Assembly: GCF_018986435.1 (NCBI RefSeq)
Contig: NZ_JAHMIN010000001.1
Span: 384,451-448,450, forward strand
Direction of reading: 5' to 3'
DNA: 64,000 nt
DNA from: Hahella sp. HN01
GTDB taxonomy: Bacteria > Pseudomonadota > Gammaproteobacteria > Pseudomonadales > Oleiphilaceae
Position 1 is the first letter of the stretch, and each line of letters starts with the position of its first letter. The notes under the pieces were generated by a model. It had not been told where the DNA came from. It was given only the letters and a program-made list of their open reading frames with translations, and searched no databases. Below are positions 49,113-58,251 of this stretch, in pieces. The translations under genes and the position numbers were made by a program.

Positions 49113-52100
49113 TTATTCTTGTGTAAGCGGCGGCGGATTCTGCGCCGGCGCAAACTCCTCCTCGGGTTCGCCGACGACCGCCCTGGTCAGACCGAAGTCT
49201 TCAAGGATCGTATACACACAAGGGATGACAAACAATACCAAAAGCGTGGATGCGCCTACGCCGAACACAATACTGGTGGCCAAAGGAATCAGAATCTGCG
49301 CCTGCAGACTGGTTTCAAACAGCAGCGGCGTCATCCCCGCCATGGTGGTCAGGGAAGTCAGCAGTACCGCGCGGAAGCGGTCATGGCTCGCCTTCGCGGC
49401 GGCGTCATGCACATTCATGCCCTGCCCCACCCGCATCTTGACGAACTCCACCAGCAGGATGGAATCATTGACGACAATGCCCGCCAGCGACACAAATCCC
49501 AACAGCGACGGCATGGTGATATCCATTCCCATCACCACATGCCCCACAATCACGCCGATAAACGCCATGGGGATGTTGAGCATAACGATGACCGGCTCAA
49601 CATAAGATTTGAACTGGAAGCTCAACAGAATAAAGATGCCCGCCAGCCCCATCAGAAAGCCAAGTTTCATCGAGCCCTGAGTGGCCGCGCCCTCTTTGAT
49701 TTCGCCCTGAATACTCAGCTGAATGTCTGGATAGCGTTGCTGCAGTTGCGGCAAAAAGTGCTTCTGCATGTCGCCGATCACCGCCTTGGTGTTGTTCAGG
49801 CTGATGTCGACATCGCCATACACCGTAACGGTGCGTTGGTTATCCACCCTATTAATGCGCGAGTAGCTGCGACTGGGGATGATCTCCGCCACGTTGGATA
49901 GCGGAATCAGCGCCTTGCTGACCGGATGCACAATGGGGAAGTTGTCGAAGTCCGCCAACTCGTCGCGGGACTCATCATCCAGGCGCACCACCACCTCGTA
50001 GGTTTCCAGGCCGACGCTCGACTCCAGCACCGTCACGCCCTGAAACGCGGCGCGCAATTGCGCGGCGATGGTTTGCGCGTCCAGGCCCAGATCGTAAGCG
50101 CCGGACTTCAAGTGTAAGGTGAACTCCGGCTTACCCGGACGCAGATCATCCAGCAGGTTGATCACGCCAGGATAGCCCGCCAGCCAGTTCTGCAACTCAT
50201 GAGACGCCAGCGATAATGACTCCAGATCGTCGCCACGCAGGCGTATTTCAATCGCGCGTCCGCCCGGCCCGATCGTCGGCTCCTTGAACAGCACCGACCA
50301 TACGTCCGGAGTTTCCCCAGCCAGTTCACGCCAGCGTGACGTAAAGGCCTGCAAACTGAAATTGCGGCGCTCGGCGGTGAGCAGGTCGACGCTGATGGTG
50401 GCCAAATGAGGACCGGTTTCGAAGGCGTCCGCATTCTGGCCATAGTTCACCGTCACGGAACCTATCGCAGGCTCCTCCTGCTCCTTGTTGAATTCGGAAG
50501 CAGTTTGCTCCAGCGCCTGAGAGTAATGCGCCACCATGGCCTCCGTACGCGCCTGCGAGGTCCCGGTAGGCATGATGAGGCGCGCCTGCACGATATCCCC
50601 TTCCAGGTCCGGAAACGCAGAGAATTTGATAACCCCCGAGGCCAGCAGACTGACGCACAGAATGAACGTGGCGATAACGGCGCCGACAAAGCCGTAGCGA
50701 TGTTTGATCAACACTGACACGCGCCGATCAAGCCCTTGTCGGATCTTCTCAAAACGCTGTTCAAACCCTATGCGAAATCGGGAGTCTTGCTGTTTCTCCG
50801 CATGGGCGAGAGAGTGCTGCAAGTGATGGGGCAGAATGAAAAACGCTTCAATCAACGAAATAGTGATCACCGAGATCAGCACGATCGGTACGACCACCAG
50901 CACCTGACCAATATCGCCTTCCAGGAACAACAGCCCGGTGAACATGCACAGGGTCGTGAGAAACGACGAAAACACCCCTTTCGCCACCATCAGCGTTCCA
51001 TCCACCGCCGCCTGCAGGGGCCGCTTGCCCTTGCGCATCTCCGTGCCGATGCTCTCACTGATGACAATGGCGTCATCCATGAGAATCCCCAGCGCCAACA
51101 GCAACGCCACCATGGAAAGCATGTTGATGCTCACGCCCATATGCCCCAGCACAAAGGCGCTGGCCAGGAATGAAACCGGCAACCCCATCACCACCCAAAA
51201 CGCATAACGGGCGCAGAAAAACAGCCACATCACCGCAAACACCAGCACCAGCCCCTGCCAGGCGTTGCTGCTCAACATGCTGATGCGGTCTTTGACGACG
51301 CTGGTGTAATCCTGAGTCAGACTCAGCGTTACTTCCGACGGCAAACGCTGGCTCTCTTCCGCAATAAACGTCTCCACTTCCTGCAGAATACGCAGACTGT
51401 CGTCACGGGTGTTTTTGGATATTTTCAAAAAGGCGGCGGGCTTGCCGTCGAAGGTGGACTTGTTCTCCTCCAGCTCAAATTCGTCGACAATTTTGGCGAT
51501 GTCCCCCAGGCGCACTTCCGCCCCATTGCCGCCCCGCAACACCACCAGATTCTCCAAGTCCGTGACGGTGCGTTTTTCATCGCTGAAGCGAATCTGATAG
51601 TCGCGGTAGTCTGTTTTCACATCCCCCGCCGGCAGGTCCACATCCTGCTTCGCCACCAGATTGGCGATGTCCTGCAAACTCAGGCCGTATTGACGCAAAT
51701 TGCTTTCCGGCGCCTGAATCTGAAATTGCCGATCAGAGAACCCCTGTATGTCCACCAATGGGATATCCGGGTTACGCAGGATGCGCTGTTTCACCTCTTC
51801 CGCCAGGGTTTTCAGCTCGCTGCGGGGCAGGTCCGCGGTCAAGGCGATGGTCACCACGTTTTGCGTGCGCCCCAGCTCCTTGACGACAGGCTCTTCCGAC
51901 TGCTCCGGCAGAGAGCTGATCTCATCCACGGCGCTTTTTACGTCATCGATAAAGTCGTCAAAGTCGCCATCCTCCAGCATTTTCAGGGTCATCAGGCCCA
52001 TGGAGTTACGAGCTTCACAGCGCACTTCCTCCATGAAGCTGACGCCTTCCACCGCTTCCTCCAGCGGCTTGCAGACGGACAGCTCGATATCCGTCGGCGT

Positions 52101-52256
52101 GGCGCCGGGATAGGCGACTTTCACCTCAACCTCATAGCTCTTTATTTCCGGGAAGGTCTCCCGCTTGATCTGCGGCAGCGTCATCACGCCGATGAACATA
52201 AAGAAGCCCATCAGCAGATTCGCCGCCGTAGGATGCGTGGCGAAAAAGCGGATCAT
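49113..52256 (-). CDS. RND efflux pump, inner-membrane subunit (HAE1-like)
   Basis: The 1047-residue protein has the full RND plan with 12 helices. Its start IRFFATHPTAANLLMGFFMFIGVMTLP, FPEIKSYEVEVKVAYPGATPTDIE and the helix-4 region LLALGILMDDAIVISESI with the paired acidic residues Asp-Asp used for proton coupling are HAE1-type features. It exports drugs or other small molecules through an outer-membrane channel encoded elsewhere. The start (ATG at 52256) overlaps the MFP gene by four bases, so they are translated together. Confidence 0.92.
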   Translation of the reverse strand: MIRFFATHPTAANLLMGFFMFIGVMTLPQIKRETFPEIKSYEVEVKVAYPGATPTDIELSVCKPLEEAVEGVSFMEEVRCEARNSMGLMTLKMLEDGDFDDFIDDVKSAVDEISSLPEQSEEPVVKELGRTQNVVTIALTADLPRSELKTLAEEVKQRILRNPDIPLVDIQGFSDRQFQIQAPESNLRQYGLSLQDIANLVAKQDVDLPAGDVKTDYRDYQIRFSDEKRTVTDLENLVVLRGGNGAEVRLGDIAKIVDEFELEENKSTFDGKPAAFLKISKNTRDDSLRILQEVETFIAEESQRLPSEVTLSLTQDYTSVVKDRISMLSSNAWQGLVLVFAVMWLFFCARYAFWVVMGLPVSFLASAFVLGHMGVSINMLSMVALLLALGILMDDAIVISESIGTEMRKGKRPLQAAVDGTLMVAKGVFSSFLTTLCMFTGLLFLEGDIGQVLVVVPIVLISVITISLIEAFFILPHHLQHSLAHAEKQQDSRFRIGFEQRFEKIRQGLDRRVSVLIKHRYGFVGAVIATFILCVSLLASGVIKFSAFPDLEGDIVQARLIMPTGTSQARTEAMVAHYSQALEQTASEFNKEQEEPAIGSVTVNYGQNADAFETGPHLATISVDLLTAERRNFSLQAFTSRWRELAGETPDVWSVLFKEPTIGPGGRAIEIRLRGDDLESLSLASHELQNWLAGYPGVINLLDDLRPGKPEFTLHLKSGAYDLGLDAQTIAAQLRAAFQGVTVLESSVGLETYEVVVRLDDESRDELADFDNFPIVHPVSKALIPLSNVAEIIPSRSYSRINRVDNQRTVTVYGDVDISLNNTKAVIGDMQKHFLPQLQQRYPDIQLSIQGEIKEGAATQGSMKLGFLMGLAGIFILLSFQFKSYVEPVIVMLNIPMAFIGVIVGHVVMGMDITMPSLLGFVSLAGIVVNDSILLVEFVKMRVGQGMNVHDAAAKASHDRFRAVLLTSLTTMAGMTPLLFETSLQAQILIPLATSIVFGVGASTLLVLFVIPCVYTILEDFGLTRAVVGEPEEEFAPAQNPPPLTQE

Positions 52257-53644
52257 AGGGTTTGCCTTCCTTGCGCCCACTGCTCGATCAGCGCTTCGGC
52301 TTCATTATCTTCCTGCGGAGTCACCAACATGCCCGCCACAGCGGGAAACAGGTCGGTAGTGACGACGCGTTCGCCCTCGTGAATAGCGTTATCGCCCTCG
52401 TTGTCATCCTGCCGGATTAACAACATCGCGCCCTGGGTTTTGTAGTGGGGTTTGATTCGACGCAGGCGATTATCTTTATCCACCACATACAGCTCATGCT
52501 CCCGCAAAGCGTCTCGTGGCAGCACTAAAAACGGCTGCGGCGCGCCTTGCAGCTCCACCTTGGCGTACATCCCTTCTATCAGCGGCGGCCGCACGCCGGG
52601 GCGGGCGGTGCGATAGGGATTATCAACCCCGACGATCACGCCGAGCGTGCGCGAGGCCGCTTCCAGATTATTGCTGATGCGCTCCACTTTGGCGTCCCAG
52701 TGCGTGTCCCCGTCTTCCGCCAGAGCGACGCTGGCGGCGAGGTCCAGCTCAGTGAAAATATTGCTGGCGGCGTCCTGCTCCAGAAACTTCTGAAACAGAT
52801 CCTCCAGATTGGCGAACCCTTCCGCTAAAAGACGGAACTGGCTAAGGGGAAACTGCGCATTAACCAGCACTTTATCGATGGTCTGAGCGCCGTATAGTGA
52901 AGCGCCTACAGCGACGAACTGGTTCTCCTCCACCGACAGGCGGGTAATGCGGGCGTTGAACGGCAGGCTGATGTGAGTGCGCTCCAGATTGCGCTTCTGC
53001 GTCTCCACCGCCGCTTCGGCGATATCCTGCTTGGCTTGCAGCACCTGTAATTGATACGGCAGGGTTTGCAGCTGATTACTCAGCTTCTGGGTTTCCTGCC
53101 TCAACTGCAGCACAACGGACTGCTGCGCATCGTAGTTGGATTGCGAGGCGGAGCCTTTCTGCAACAGCCGCCCGATGCGCTCCTGCTCCTTCCTGGCGAT
53201 CGCCAGTTTTTCCTGAGCCAGTTTCAGGTCCTGCTCCGTGTCCTCTATGTTCAGCCGCATTTCCTCCAGATTGGCGCGGCTCACCGCCAGATCCGCTTCC
53301 GCCTGTTTCAACGCCAGTTGATAGTCGCGGTCGTCAATGCTGACCACCAGCGTTCCCGCCGGCAGTATGGAGCCCTTCTTCAACAGCGGGTGCACATAAG
53401 TCACTTTGCCTGACACCTCCGCCTTACTGTCCAGCACCACATCCGGCGCCACTTCGCCAAATCCGGTGATACGCGGCCTGACCTCGTAACGCTTGGCGGA
53501 CACCACCTTCACCGCCGCGGGAAGCTGCGCTTTATCCGCATGCTCCATCGCCGGGCGACTCTTGATAATCGCCACCGCCACCGCGACGCCGGTCGCGACC
53601 ACCAAAGGCAACGCCCATCGGCGTTTCATCCAGGCCAGGCTCAT
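52253..53644 (-). CDS. RND efflux periplasmic adaptor (MFP)
   Basis: The 463-residue protein has an N-terminal membrane anchor (about residues 10-26), paired lipoyl-like strands, a long coiled hairpin (about 120-205) and the beta-barrel segment MYAKVELQGAPQPFLVLPRDALREHELYVV. This is the usual RND adaptor layout, here with a longer than usual C-terminal tail. It connects the RND protein to an outer-membrane channel, and is first in the pump operon after the TetR gene, which starts three bases before. Confidence 0.9.
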   Translation of the reverse strand: MSLAWMKRRWALPLVVATGVAVAVAIIKSRPAMEHADKAQLPAAVKVVSAKRYEVRPRITGFGEVAPDVVLDSKAEVSGKVTYVHPLLKKGSILPAGTLVVSIDDRDYQLALKQAEADLAVSRANLEEMRLNIEDTEQDLKLAQEKLAIARKEQERIGRLLQKGSASQSNYDAQQSVVLQLRQETQKLSNQLQTLPYQLQVLQAKQDIAEAAVETQKRNLERTHISLPFNARITRLSVEENQFVAVGASLYGAQTIDKVLVNAQFPLSQFRLLAEGFANLEDLFQKFLEQDAASNIFTELDLAASVALAEDGDTHWDAKVERISNNLEAASRTLGVIVGVDNPYRTARPGVRPPLIEGMYAKVELQGAPQPFLVLPRDALREHELYVVDKDNRLRRIKPHYKTQGAMLLIRQDDNEGDNAIHEGERVVTTDLFPAVAGMLVTPQEDNEAEALIEQWAQGRQTL

Positions 53645-53646
53645 AG

Positions 53647-54375
53647 TCAGTCCTCTTTCGTATTGTCAGGTTGTGAATGGAGGTGTGAATGGGAGTGTGG
53701 GTGAGCTTGTGAATGGGATTGAGGCGCTGCGCCACAGCCGGAGATAAACATGCGGTAGACATGCTCGATCCATTCATCGCTGCTCACCAGTTCATCGGAC
53801 ATATCCCAGGCCCGCCTGCGCACGGGCCCGCCGATGAAAGGCGTAATAATCAGATTCACCAATGAAAACGCCGCCCACTTGGGGTCCACGTCCGCGCGCA
53901 AATTGCCCTTTTTCTGTTCTGCTTCAATTAGCTTAGGAAGAAACATCGCCATGCGACGGGGCATCAGGTCTATAAAACGGTCCTGTAACCTGCCCCGCTC
54001 CGACAACACTTCATCGATGATGAACGTAATCAAAGGCGGACAATCGACTATTCTGGTAATAGCGGCGCGGATAAACCCGCGAATGGGATCAGGCTGGGCG
54101 ATCACTTCGATAATACGACCAAACTGTTGTTCGCCCAGGCGCTCAATCAAGGCGATGAAGAGATCTTCTTTGCTGCCGAAGTAGTAGCTGATCATCGCGG
54201 ACTTCATGCCCGCTTTCTCAGCGATATCGCGAATGGTGATGCTGCGATAGCTCTTCTCCCGCAGCAATTCAAAGGCGGCGTCCAACAGATCGTCCTTACG
54301 CTGCTGCTGCAGCGCAGGGTCCAGAGGGCGGCCGCGCTTGTTTTCCGGCTCTTTGGCCTCAGTTTTCTTACGCAT
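53647..54375 (-). CDS. TetR family repressor with a His/Ser-rich tail
   Basis: The 242-residue protein has the TetR DNA-binding start: LLDAAFELLREKSYRSITIRDIAEKAGMKSAMISYYFGSKEDLFIALI. An unusual C-terminal tail (SHSQAHPHSHSHLHSQ, residues about 220-236) is rich in His and Ser and may bind metal. Its gene leads the RND operon and is preceded by a 45-base palindrome, so it probably represses itself and the pump. An effector is not known. Confidence 0.88.
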   Translation of the reverse strand: MRKKTEAKEPENKRGRPLDPALQQQRKDDLLDAAFELLREKSYRSITIRDIAEKAGMKSAMISYYFGSKEDLFIALIERLGEQQFGRIIEVIAQPDPIRGFIRAAITRIVDCPPLITFIIDEVLSERGRLQDRFIDLMPRRMAMFLPKLIEAEQKKGNLRADVDPKWAAFSLVNLIITPFIGGPVRRRAWDMSDELVSSDEWIEHVYRMFISGCGAAPQSHSQAHPHSHSHLHSQPDNTKED

Positions 54376-54383
54376 GTAAAGCC

Positions 54384-54428
54384 AATTAATTTATCATTCG
54401 ATTAATTTAATCGGATGATAAATTAATT
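54384..54428. promoter_or_regulatory. 45-bp near-perfect palindrome, TetR operator candidate
   Basis: Centred at 54406 the sequence is palindromic over 45 bases with a single mismatch pair (54398/54414). Outer arms AATTAATTTATCAT (54384-54397) and their complement (54415-54428) flank inner arms CGATTAA and TTAATCG. It lies 9 bases upstream of the tetR start codon, so bound repressor would block transcription. The two nested symmetric halves could take two TetR dimers. Confidence 0.85.
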
Positions 54429-54755
54429 AACCAAAATCAGAAAGCGAAATTTTTGAGAAAGACATTCCCGCTAACAACAACGCTCAACGACAGAAATTCA
54501 GACGCCGCCTTACAGCGGAGAGTCGCAACATTGCAGAATAAGAATCAGAGGACTTCTATTGCGGCGCCCAGACAGAATAGCGAAGAGCCAGAATGGCGCT
54601 CACGGAAGAAAGGTTGCTGTAGCTCAGGCTAAAATGAGCCCGCTACATCGCAGTAGTGAATGAGCGAGAATGCGTTTGGGCATTATAGGAAAAGCGACAT
54701 TAAGACGTAGAACGCGCTGCTTCTGACAGACACGTCACAGACAACAGCAGAACCG
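54429..54755. other. Intergenic region upstream of the RND operon
   Basis: About 327 bases between the TetR operator and the small DUF6559-like gene. I see no convincing reading frame or repeat. It likely contains promoter sequence for the TetR gene on the minus strand. Confidence 0.4.
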
Positions 54756-55130
54756 CTAAAAGCTGGAATCTCCGCCGCTATCGCCACCGTCAAACCCGCC
54801 ATCGGAGGCGCTGTGGCTTGAGTCACCACTCCAAAAGATGGAGCCTAACGCCAGCGTCATTCCGAAGTTTCGCGCCGATTCATAACTCACGGCTTGGTCG
54901 ACTGAGGTCTGGTGGTTATTAGAATATTTGACGAAGTCCGCTTCTTTACAATAAAGCGCGATAGCGTAGCCGAGGTATTTTTCAGATAAGCCGAGCTCCT
55001 TCACCAAAGCCCTGACTTTTTTCACCGAGTACACTCTCCTGCGCCCACTCCTCTTGGCTAACGCCGGCCCCAACACTCTGATATAGCTCTTTACCGCCGC
55101 CCGGCGTCGCCACCAATTTCTAGTAAACAT
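54756..55130 (-). CDS. Small hypothetical protein, DUF6559-like
   Basis: This 124-residue protein has a very basic N-terminus, an HTH-like or helical region (RVYSVKKVRALVKELGLSEKYLGYAIALYCKEADF) and an acidic Ser/Gly/Asp-rich C-terminal tail (SDGGFDGGDSGGDSSF) that is probably disordered. The helical part recalls DUF6559, a family of unknown role. No gene is coupled to it. Confidence 0.55.
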   Translation of the reverse strand: MFTRNWWRRRAAVKSYIRVLGPALAKRSGRRRVYSVKKVRALVKELGLSEKYLGYAIALYCKEADFVKYSNNHQTSVDQAVSYESARNFGMTLALGSIFWSGDSSHSASDGGFDGGDSGGDSSF

Positions 55131-55367
55131 CTAAACTCCCCTACCCACTTCTTATAACTCATCGCCACTGCTTAAAGTCAGGCGCCTTTTGTCCATATTG
55201 GAGTCAATGACGTGACTTGCGGCAGCCCTGACAGCAACAATGATGATGACTGCAAAAGACGTCATACCATTGCCTCTGTGGTGAAGTTATTCGAATCCAC
55301 TTAATACAACACAGAAAGGCGTACTATGAAGGTCCCAGGCTCTAACGTCTACAAATCAGGGCTCAGA

Positions 55368-55673
55368 TTACTGCTCCAACTCCAAGCGCCTGACTTGTTC
55401 ATCTTCCATTCTGCGCATGGGCCAACAAAGAACAAGTGCGATCAGAATCGCCAACGAGACTATCAGACTGACTACTAGGTAAGGCCATGTAAACTGTAAG
55501 CCCGCAATAACCAGCCAGGTTAAGGATAGAGTTACAAAAAGCTGAGTCACGCCATAGTAACCAGGAAAGAGATAAGAATACTTTCCACATTGAGCGCAAC
55601 GAACGGGACTCTCTTTAGACGCCCCCGCTCCTTTAATGGATATCTTGTTTTTACAATGAGGACACACTCTCAT
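55368..55673 (-). CDS. Zinc-ribbon membrane protein
   Basis: The 101-residue protein starts with two CxxC pairs (CPHC and CAQC, residues 4-7 and 27-30) of a zinc ribbon, followed by two hydrophobic helices (about 45-68 and 70-92) and a charged tail. The ATG at 55673 with GGTGA seven bases earlier is preferred over an upstream TTG. Proteins of this type are widespread and uncharacterised. Confidence 0.65.
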   Translation of the reverse strand: MRVCPHCKNKISIKGAGASKESPVRCAQCGKYSYLFPGYYGVTQLFVTLSLTWLVIAGLQFTWPYLVVSLIVSLAILIALVLCWPMRRMEDEQVRRLELEQ

Positions 55674-55979
55674 TTGTTCACCAATCAAATTCGCTCACTG
55701 GTATCGCTGGCGCTTCCAAAGACTTTGATGTTTCTGTGATAAGTCAGTGAGTATATTTTTAATCTTTGGCGGCAGGTATGGGAGGCATCAAAACACAACC
55801 AAAGGCAAGTTTTCAACATCAAAGCAAAGACAAAATCACAACAATAATTGTCTGAAGGCCCATTAAGGACCCTTCATAGCCCTGTTCTCCACTAAGCGGT
55901 ACTGACTCGATAGACCCGCAGCGTCGGGCCATACAACAACGGTTCAACCTTCTCCAAATAAGCAGGGCGCCGCCCGCTA
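55674..55979. other. Intergenic region with a repeat copy
   Basis: About 306 bases. It contains one copy of a 29-base dispersed repeat (55900-55928). No intact reading frame convinces me; a short frame at about 55819-56082 has no supporting features. Confidence 0.4.
55900..55928. repeat. 29-base dispersed repeat, copy 1
   Basis: TACTGACTCGATAGACC with CGCAGCGTCGGG matches the second copy at 57345-57373 at 26 of 29 positions. Both contain a CCCG...CGGG hairpin. It lies in a non-coding stretch. Confidence 0.6.
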
Positions 55980-56477
55980 TCATTCCGCCTGCTTGACCAC
56001 TTTTATGTAAATATCCGACACCCAAAAGCCTTCCTCGATGCTGGGGACGAATTTTTCGTAGCTGATATCGCCAAGCGCGCACTTGCGGTCTTTTAACTCC
56101 TCACCGACTTCTCTGAGGAGGGTGGTGGAAGCCAAAGCCTCTGGTACAAGCGCCGCCAGCGGCGCAATTGCTGAACCTAACTTGTCCCTCGGCGAATTCA
56201 GGTACGCATTTAATTGTTCGGGATAGTTCAGTCGGTAAAACTCGCGAAGTTCATTCATTGTGTCCTTCGACATACCTCCAACCAAACGCATATTGAACGG
56301 GCACTTGGGAATTTCCATCGCCTTAAACGCCGCCTTCACTGGAACGCCATCTTTCTCCATCATGTAGAACTCCAGATAATGCATAGCGCCATAGTTTCTT
56401 AGCTCATGTATTCTCAACTCCGTTGAGTGGGAGAAAAGCGAGAGTAACAAAAGCCATAGGGCAAGCGTAAATTTCAT
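55980..56477 (-). CDS. Secreted hypothetical protein
   Basis: The 165-residue product has a signal peptide (to about residue 18, FSHSTE). The mature part contains two cysteines (KCPFN and RKCALG) that may pair. No family is recognised. It stands 68 bases downstream of a second secreted protein gene on the same strand, and the two may be cotranscribed. Confidence 0.65.
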   Translation of the reverse strand: MKFTLALWLLLLSLFSHSTELRIHELRNYGAMHYLEFYMMEKDGVPVKAAFKAMEIPKCPFNMRLVGGMSKDTMNELREFYRLNYPEQLNAYLNSPRDKLGSAIAPLAALVPEALASTTLLREVGEELKDRKCALGDISYEKFVPSIEEGFWVSDIYIKVVKQAE

Positions 56478-56545
56478 ATTCGTCCCAATAGAGTTAGCAA
56501 TATATGAGCGGCGTGTTTATCCCTGGCGGGCTTATAATCGCTCCA

Positions 56546-57112
56546 TCACTCAACGTGATAAGTATCCACCCAAAGCCCTGTAGTGATGTACTTAGGCTCA
56601 TGCCCAAGCTGGGATTTAACATATTCATCAAGCTTTTCTGAATAATATAAATCACCAAACTTCTTCTTAAACTCAGGCTTACTTTTTTCGTATAAAACCG
56701 TGTCTGAAATTTCCTGCTCCGTCACTTTTTTGCCTGTGGTCGATATGTTCCACGTCCAGGAGCCACGTCCAACCCCCTTCCATCCAGAGCCGTCAGGACT
56801 GTAATAGGATGCGCCAATCAATCGGCCTTCCTGACATAGAGCACGGTCTGGAGCTAAGTGCAGCGCAATTTTGATATCCGGCGAGGCGCTTTGGATATCC
56901 ATTATCGCCTTCACCATCGTGTGCGCCCGCTCTTCTTTTCCTATCGCTTTAGACGCGACGCAGGAGAATATGTAATCGTTATCGCCTTCACTGATTTTTT
57001 CTTGGCTAACAACGTCATAAGCAGCAGCCTTCGAGAAACCAATGGATGGCGGCGCGGCATAGGTAACGGTCGTAAGAAAGGCGGTTAACGCAATGGCGAT
57101 TGCTCTATTCAT
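56546..57112 (-). CDS. Secreted hypothetical protein
   Basis: This 188-residue product has a signal peptide (to about TYAAP, residue 21). Mature sequence has two cysteines (FSCVA and ALCQEG). No family is recognised; its aromatic-rich C-terminus (EPKYITTGLWVDTYHVE) suggests a compact beta domain. It precedes another secreted protein gene. Confidence 0.65.
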   Translation of the reverse strand: MNRAIAIALTAFLTTVTYAAPPSIGFSKAAAYDVVSQEKISEGDNDYIFSCVASKAIGKEERAHTMVKAIMDIQSASPDIKIALHLAPDRALCQEGRLIGASYYSPDGSGWKGVGRGSWTWNISTTGKKVTEQEISDTVLYEKSKPEFKKKFGDLYYSEKLDEYVKSQLGHEPKYITTGLWVDTYHVE

Positions 57113-57470
57113 TGTTGTTCCCCGGGCAAAAGATCAATGACTGGCCGCCAGCTTATATCATGTATCAGAACGAATGCATTCATCTTGCCCACTGAAAGAT
57201 AAATAGAGCCGCCAAGGTCGCTTATTTTGCCCGCTATAAATCCTAATTAGCGTCAGATCACTCCAGCGTCAAAACATAGATACATCCGGGTTCCTGTAAG
57301 CCCCCTAAAAACCGACAAGTCTGACCTTCTAAAAAGCTGGGCTATACTTACTCGATAGACCCGCTGCGGCGGGTTCAGGCCAACGGAGTGTCACAGGCCT
57401 CCGCCGGAATCGGCGGCGCCAGACGGATTCAGGTTATCGTCCAGCGTCAGAGAATTTCCGGAGGCTTTGC
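57113..57470. other. Intergenic promoter and leader region of a solute-binding protein gene
   Basis: About 358 bases. A candidate promoter is CTGACC at 57321-57326 with TATACT at 57343-57348. The leader of about 115 bases includes the second copy of the 29-base repeat and two hairpins, CCCGC-TGCG-GCGGG at 57360-57373 and CCGCCG-GAAT-CGGCGG at 57401-57416. GGAGG lies before the next gene. Confidence 0.5.
57345..57373. repeat. 29-base dispersed repeat, copy 2
   Basis: Matches the copy at 55900-55928 at 26 of 29 bases (variable positions 5, 21 and 25). It ends in a CCCGC-TGCG-GCGGG hairpin and overlaps the candidate -10 region of the solute-binding protein gene. Confidence 0.6.
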
Positions 57471-58223
57471 ATGCTCCGTTTGTGTGCTTTATTGATACTG
57501 CTCTTCCCTCACGCCGTTTGGGCTGAAACGGTGCTCGCGTTTACGCGTCTGGTCCCCTATCACTACAACGAAAATAACGCTCCCCGAGGCATCAGCGTGG
57601 CGCTGGTGGAAGAGGCCTTCAGGCGTATGGATGAACCGGTGAAGTTGATCGAGCTGCCCTGGAGCCGGGCGCTGCGTTATCTGGAGAACGGCGAAGTGGA
57701 CGGCGTGTTTGAGTTGTTGAAAACGCCGGTGCGGGAGACCTATGCAGATTACTCATCGCTGGTGTTGATGATGGAGAATGTCTCACTGTTCGTGCCGGAG
57801 AACAGTCCTATTCAGTTCGATGGCGACCTGCAGCAACTGGCCCAGTTTCGCTTTGGCGGCCTGCAGGATTTCAGCTACGGCGAAAAATTCGACGCCTTTC
57901 GCAGCATGGAGCTGAACACAGACTTCGTCACCGCCGTGAGTCTGAACGATCTGTTTTTACGCCTGATCAATGACAACCTGGATATCATCGTCGGCGATCA
58001 ACGCGGCGTTCTGTTGGAGTACCGGCGTCTGCAGGGCCAAAAAGTGCGTTCTTTACCACAGATCAAACGCCTGCAGCCGAATGTGGAGGAAACGCCAAGT
58101 TACATCGCTTTCTCCAAGAAGTCCCAACGCGCCAATCTACGCAAGCGCTTCGATCAGGCGCTGGCGAATATGATTGCGGAAGGTGTGTATTCGAAAATCG
58201 TCGAGAATTGGGCGGACTACTGA
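57471..58223 (+). CDS. Periplasmic solute-binding protein, family 3 (orphan)
   Basis: The 250-residue protein has a short signal peptide (to about VWAET, residue 19) and the family 3 plan: LAFTRLVPYHYNENNAPRGISVALVEEAFRRM, ELPWSRALRYLENGEVDGVFELLKTP and a C-terminal RFDQALANMIAEGVYSKIVENWADY. No transporter genes adjoin it. It lies downstream of a structured leader and upstream of the convergent arcC. Ligand unknown. Confidence 0.87.
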   Translation: MLRLCALLILLFPHAVWAETVLAFTRLVPYHYNENNAPRGISVALVEEAFRRMDEPVKLIELPWSRALRYLENGEVDGVFELLKTPVRETYADYSSLVLMMENVSLFVPENSPIQFDGDLQQLAQFRFGGLQDFSYGEKFDAFRSMELNTDFVTAVSLNDLFLRLINDNLDIIVGDQRGVLLEYRRLQGQKVRSLPQIKRLQPNVEETPSYIAFSKKSQRANLRKRFDQALANMIAEGVYSKIVENWADY

Positions 58224-58234
58224 GCGTAGTCCGC
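58212..58234. terminator. Hairpin over the end of the solute-binding protein gene
   Basis: GCGGACTAC (58212-58220) pairs with GTAGTCCGC (58226-58234); the stop codon lies in the five-base loop. No T run follows on either strand, so it may stabilise ends of the two convergent transcripts rather than terminate by itself. Confidence 0.45.
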
Positions 58235-58251
58235 GCGAAGTCAGGCAAACC

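Noticed and set aside
49119-49901. Plus-strand His/Arg-rich frame opposite the RND pump
   Set aside because: Shadow frame; composition is typical of antisense GC-rich DNA.
55819-56082. Minus-strand frame of 87 codons
   Set aside because: No family features, overlaps the end of a secreted protein gene and a dispersed repeat; no ribosome site.
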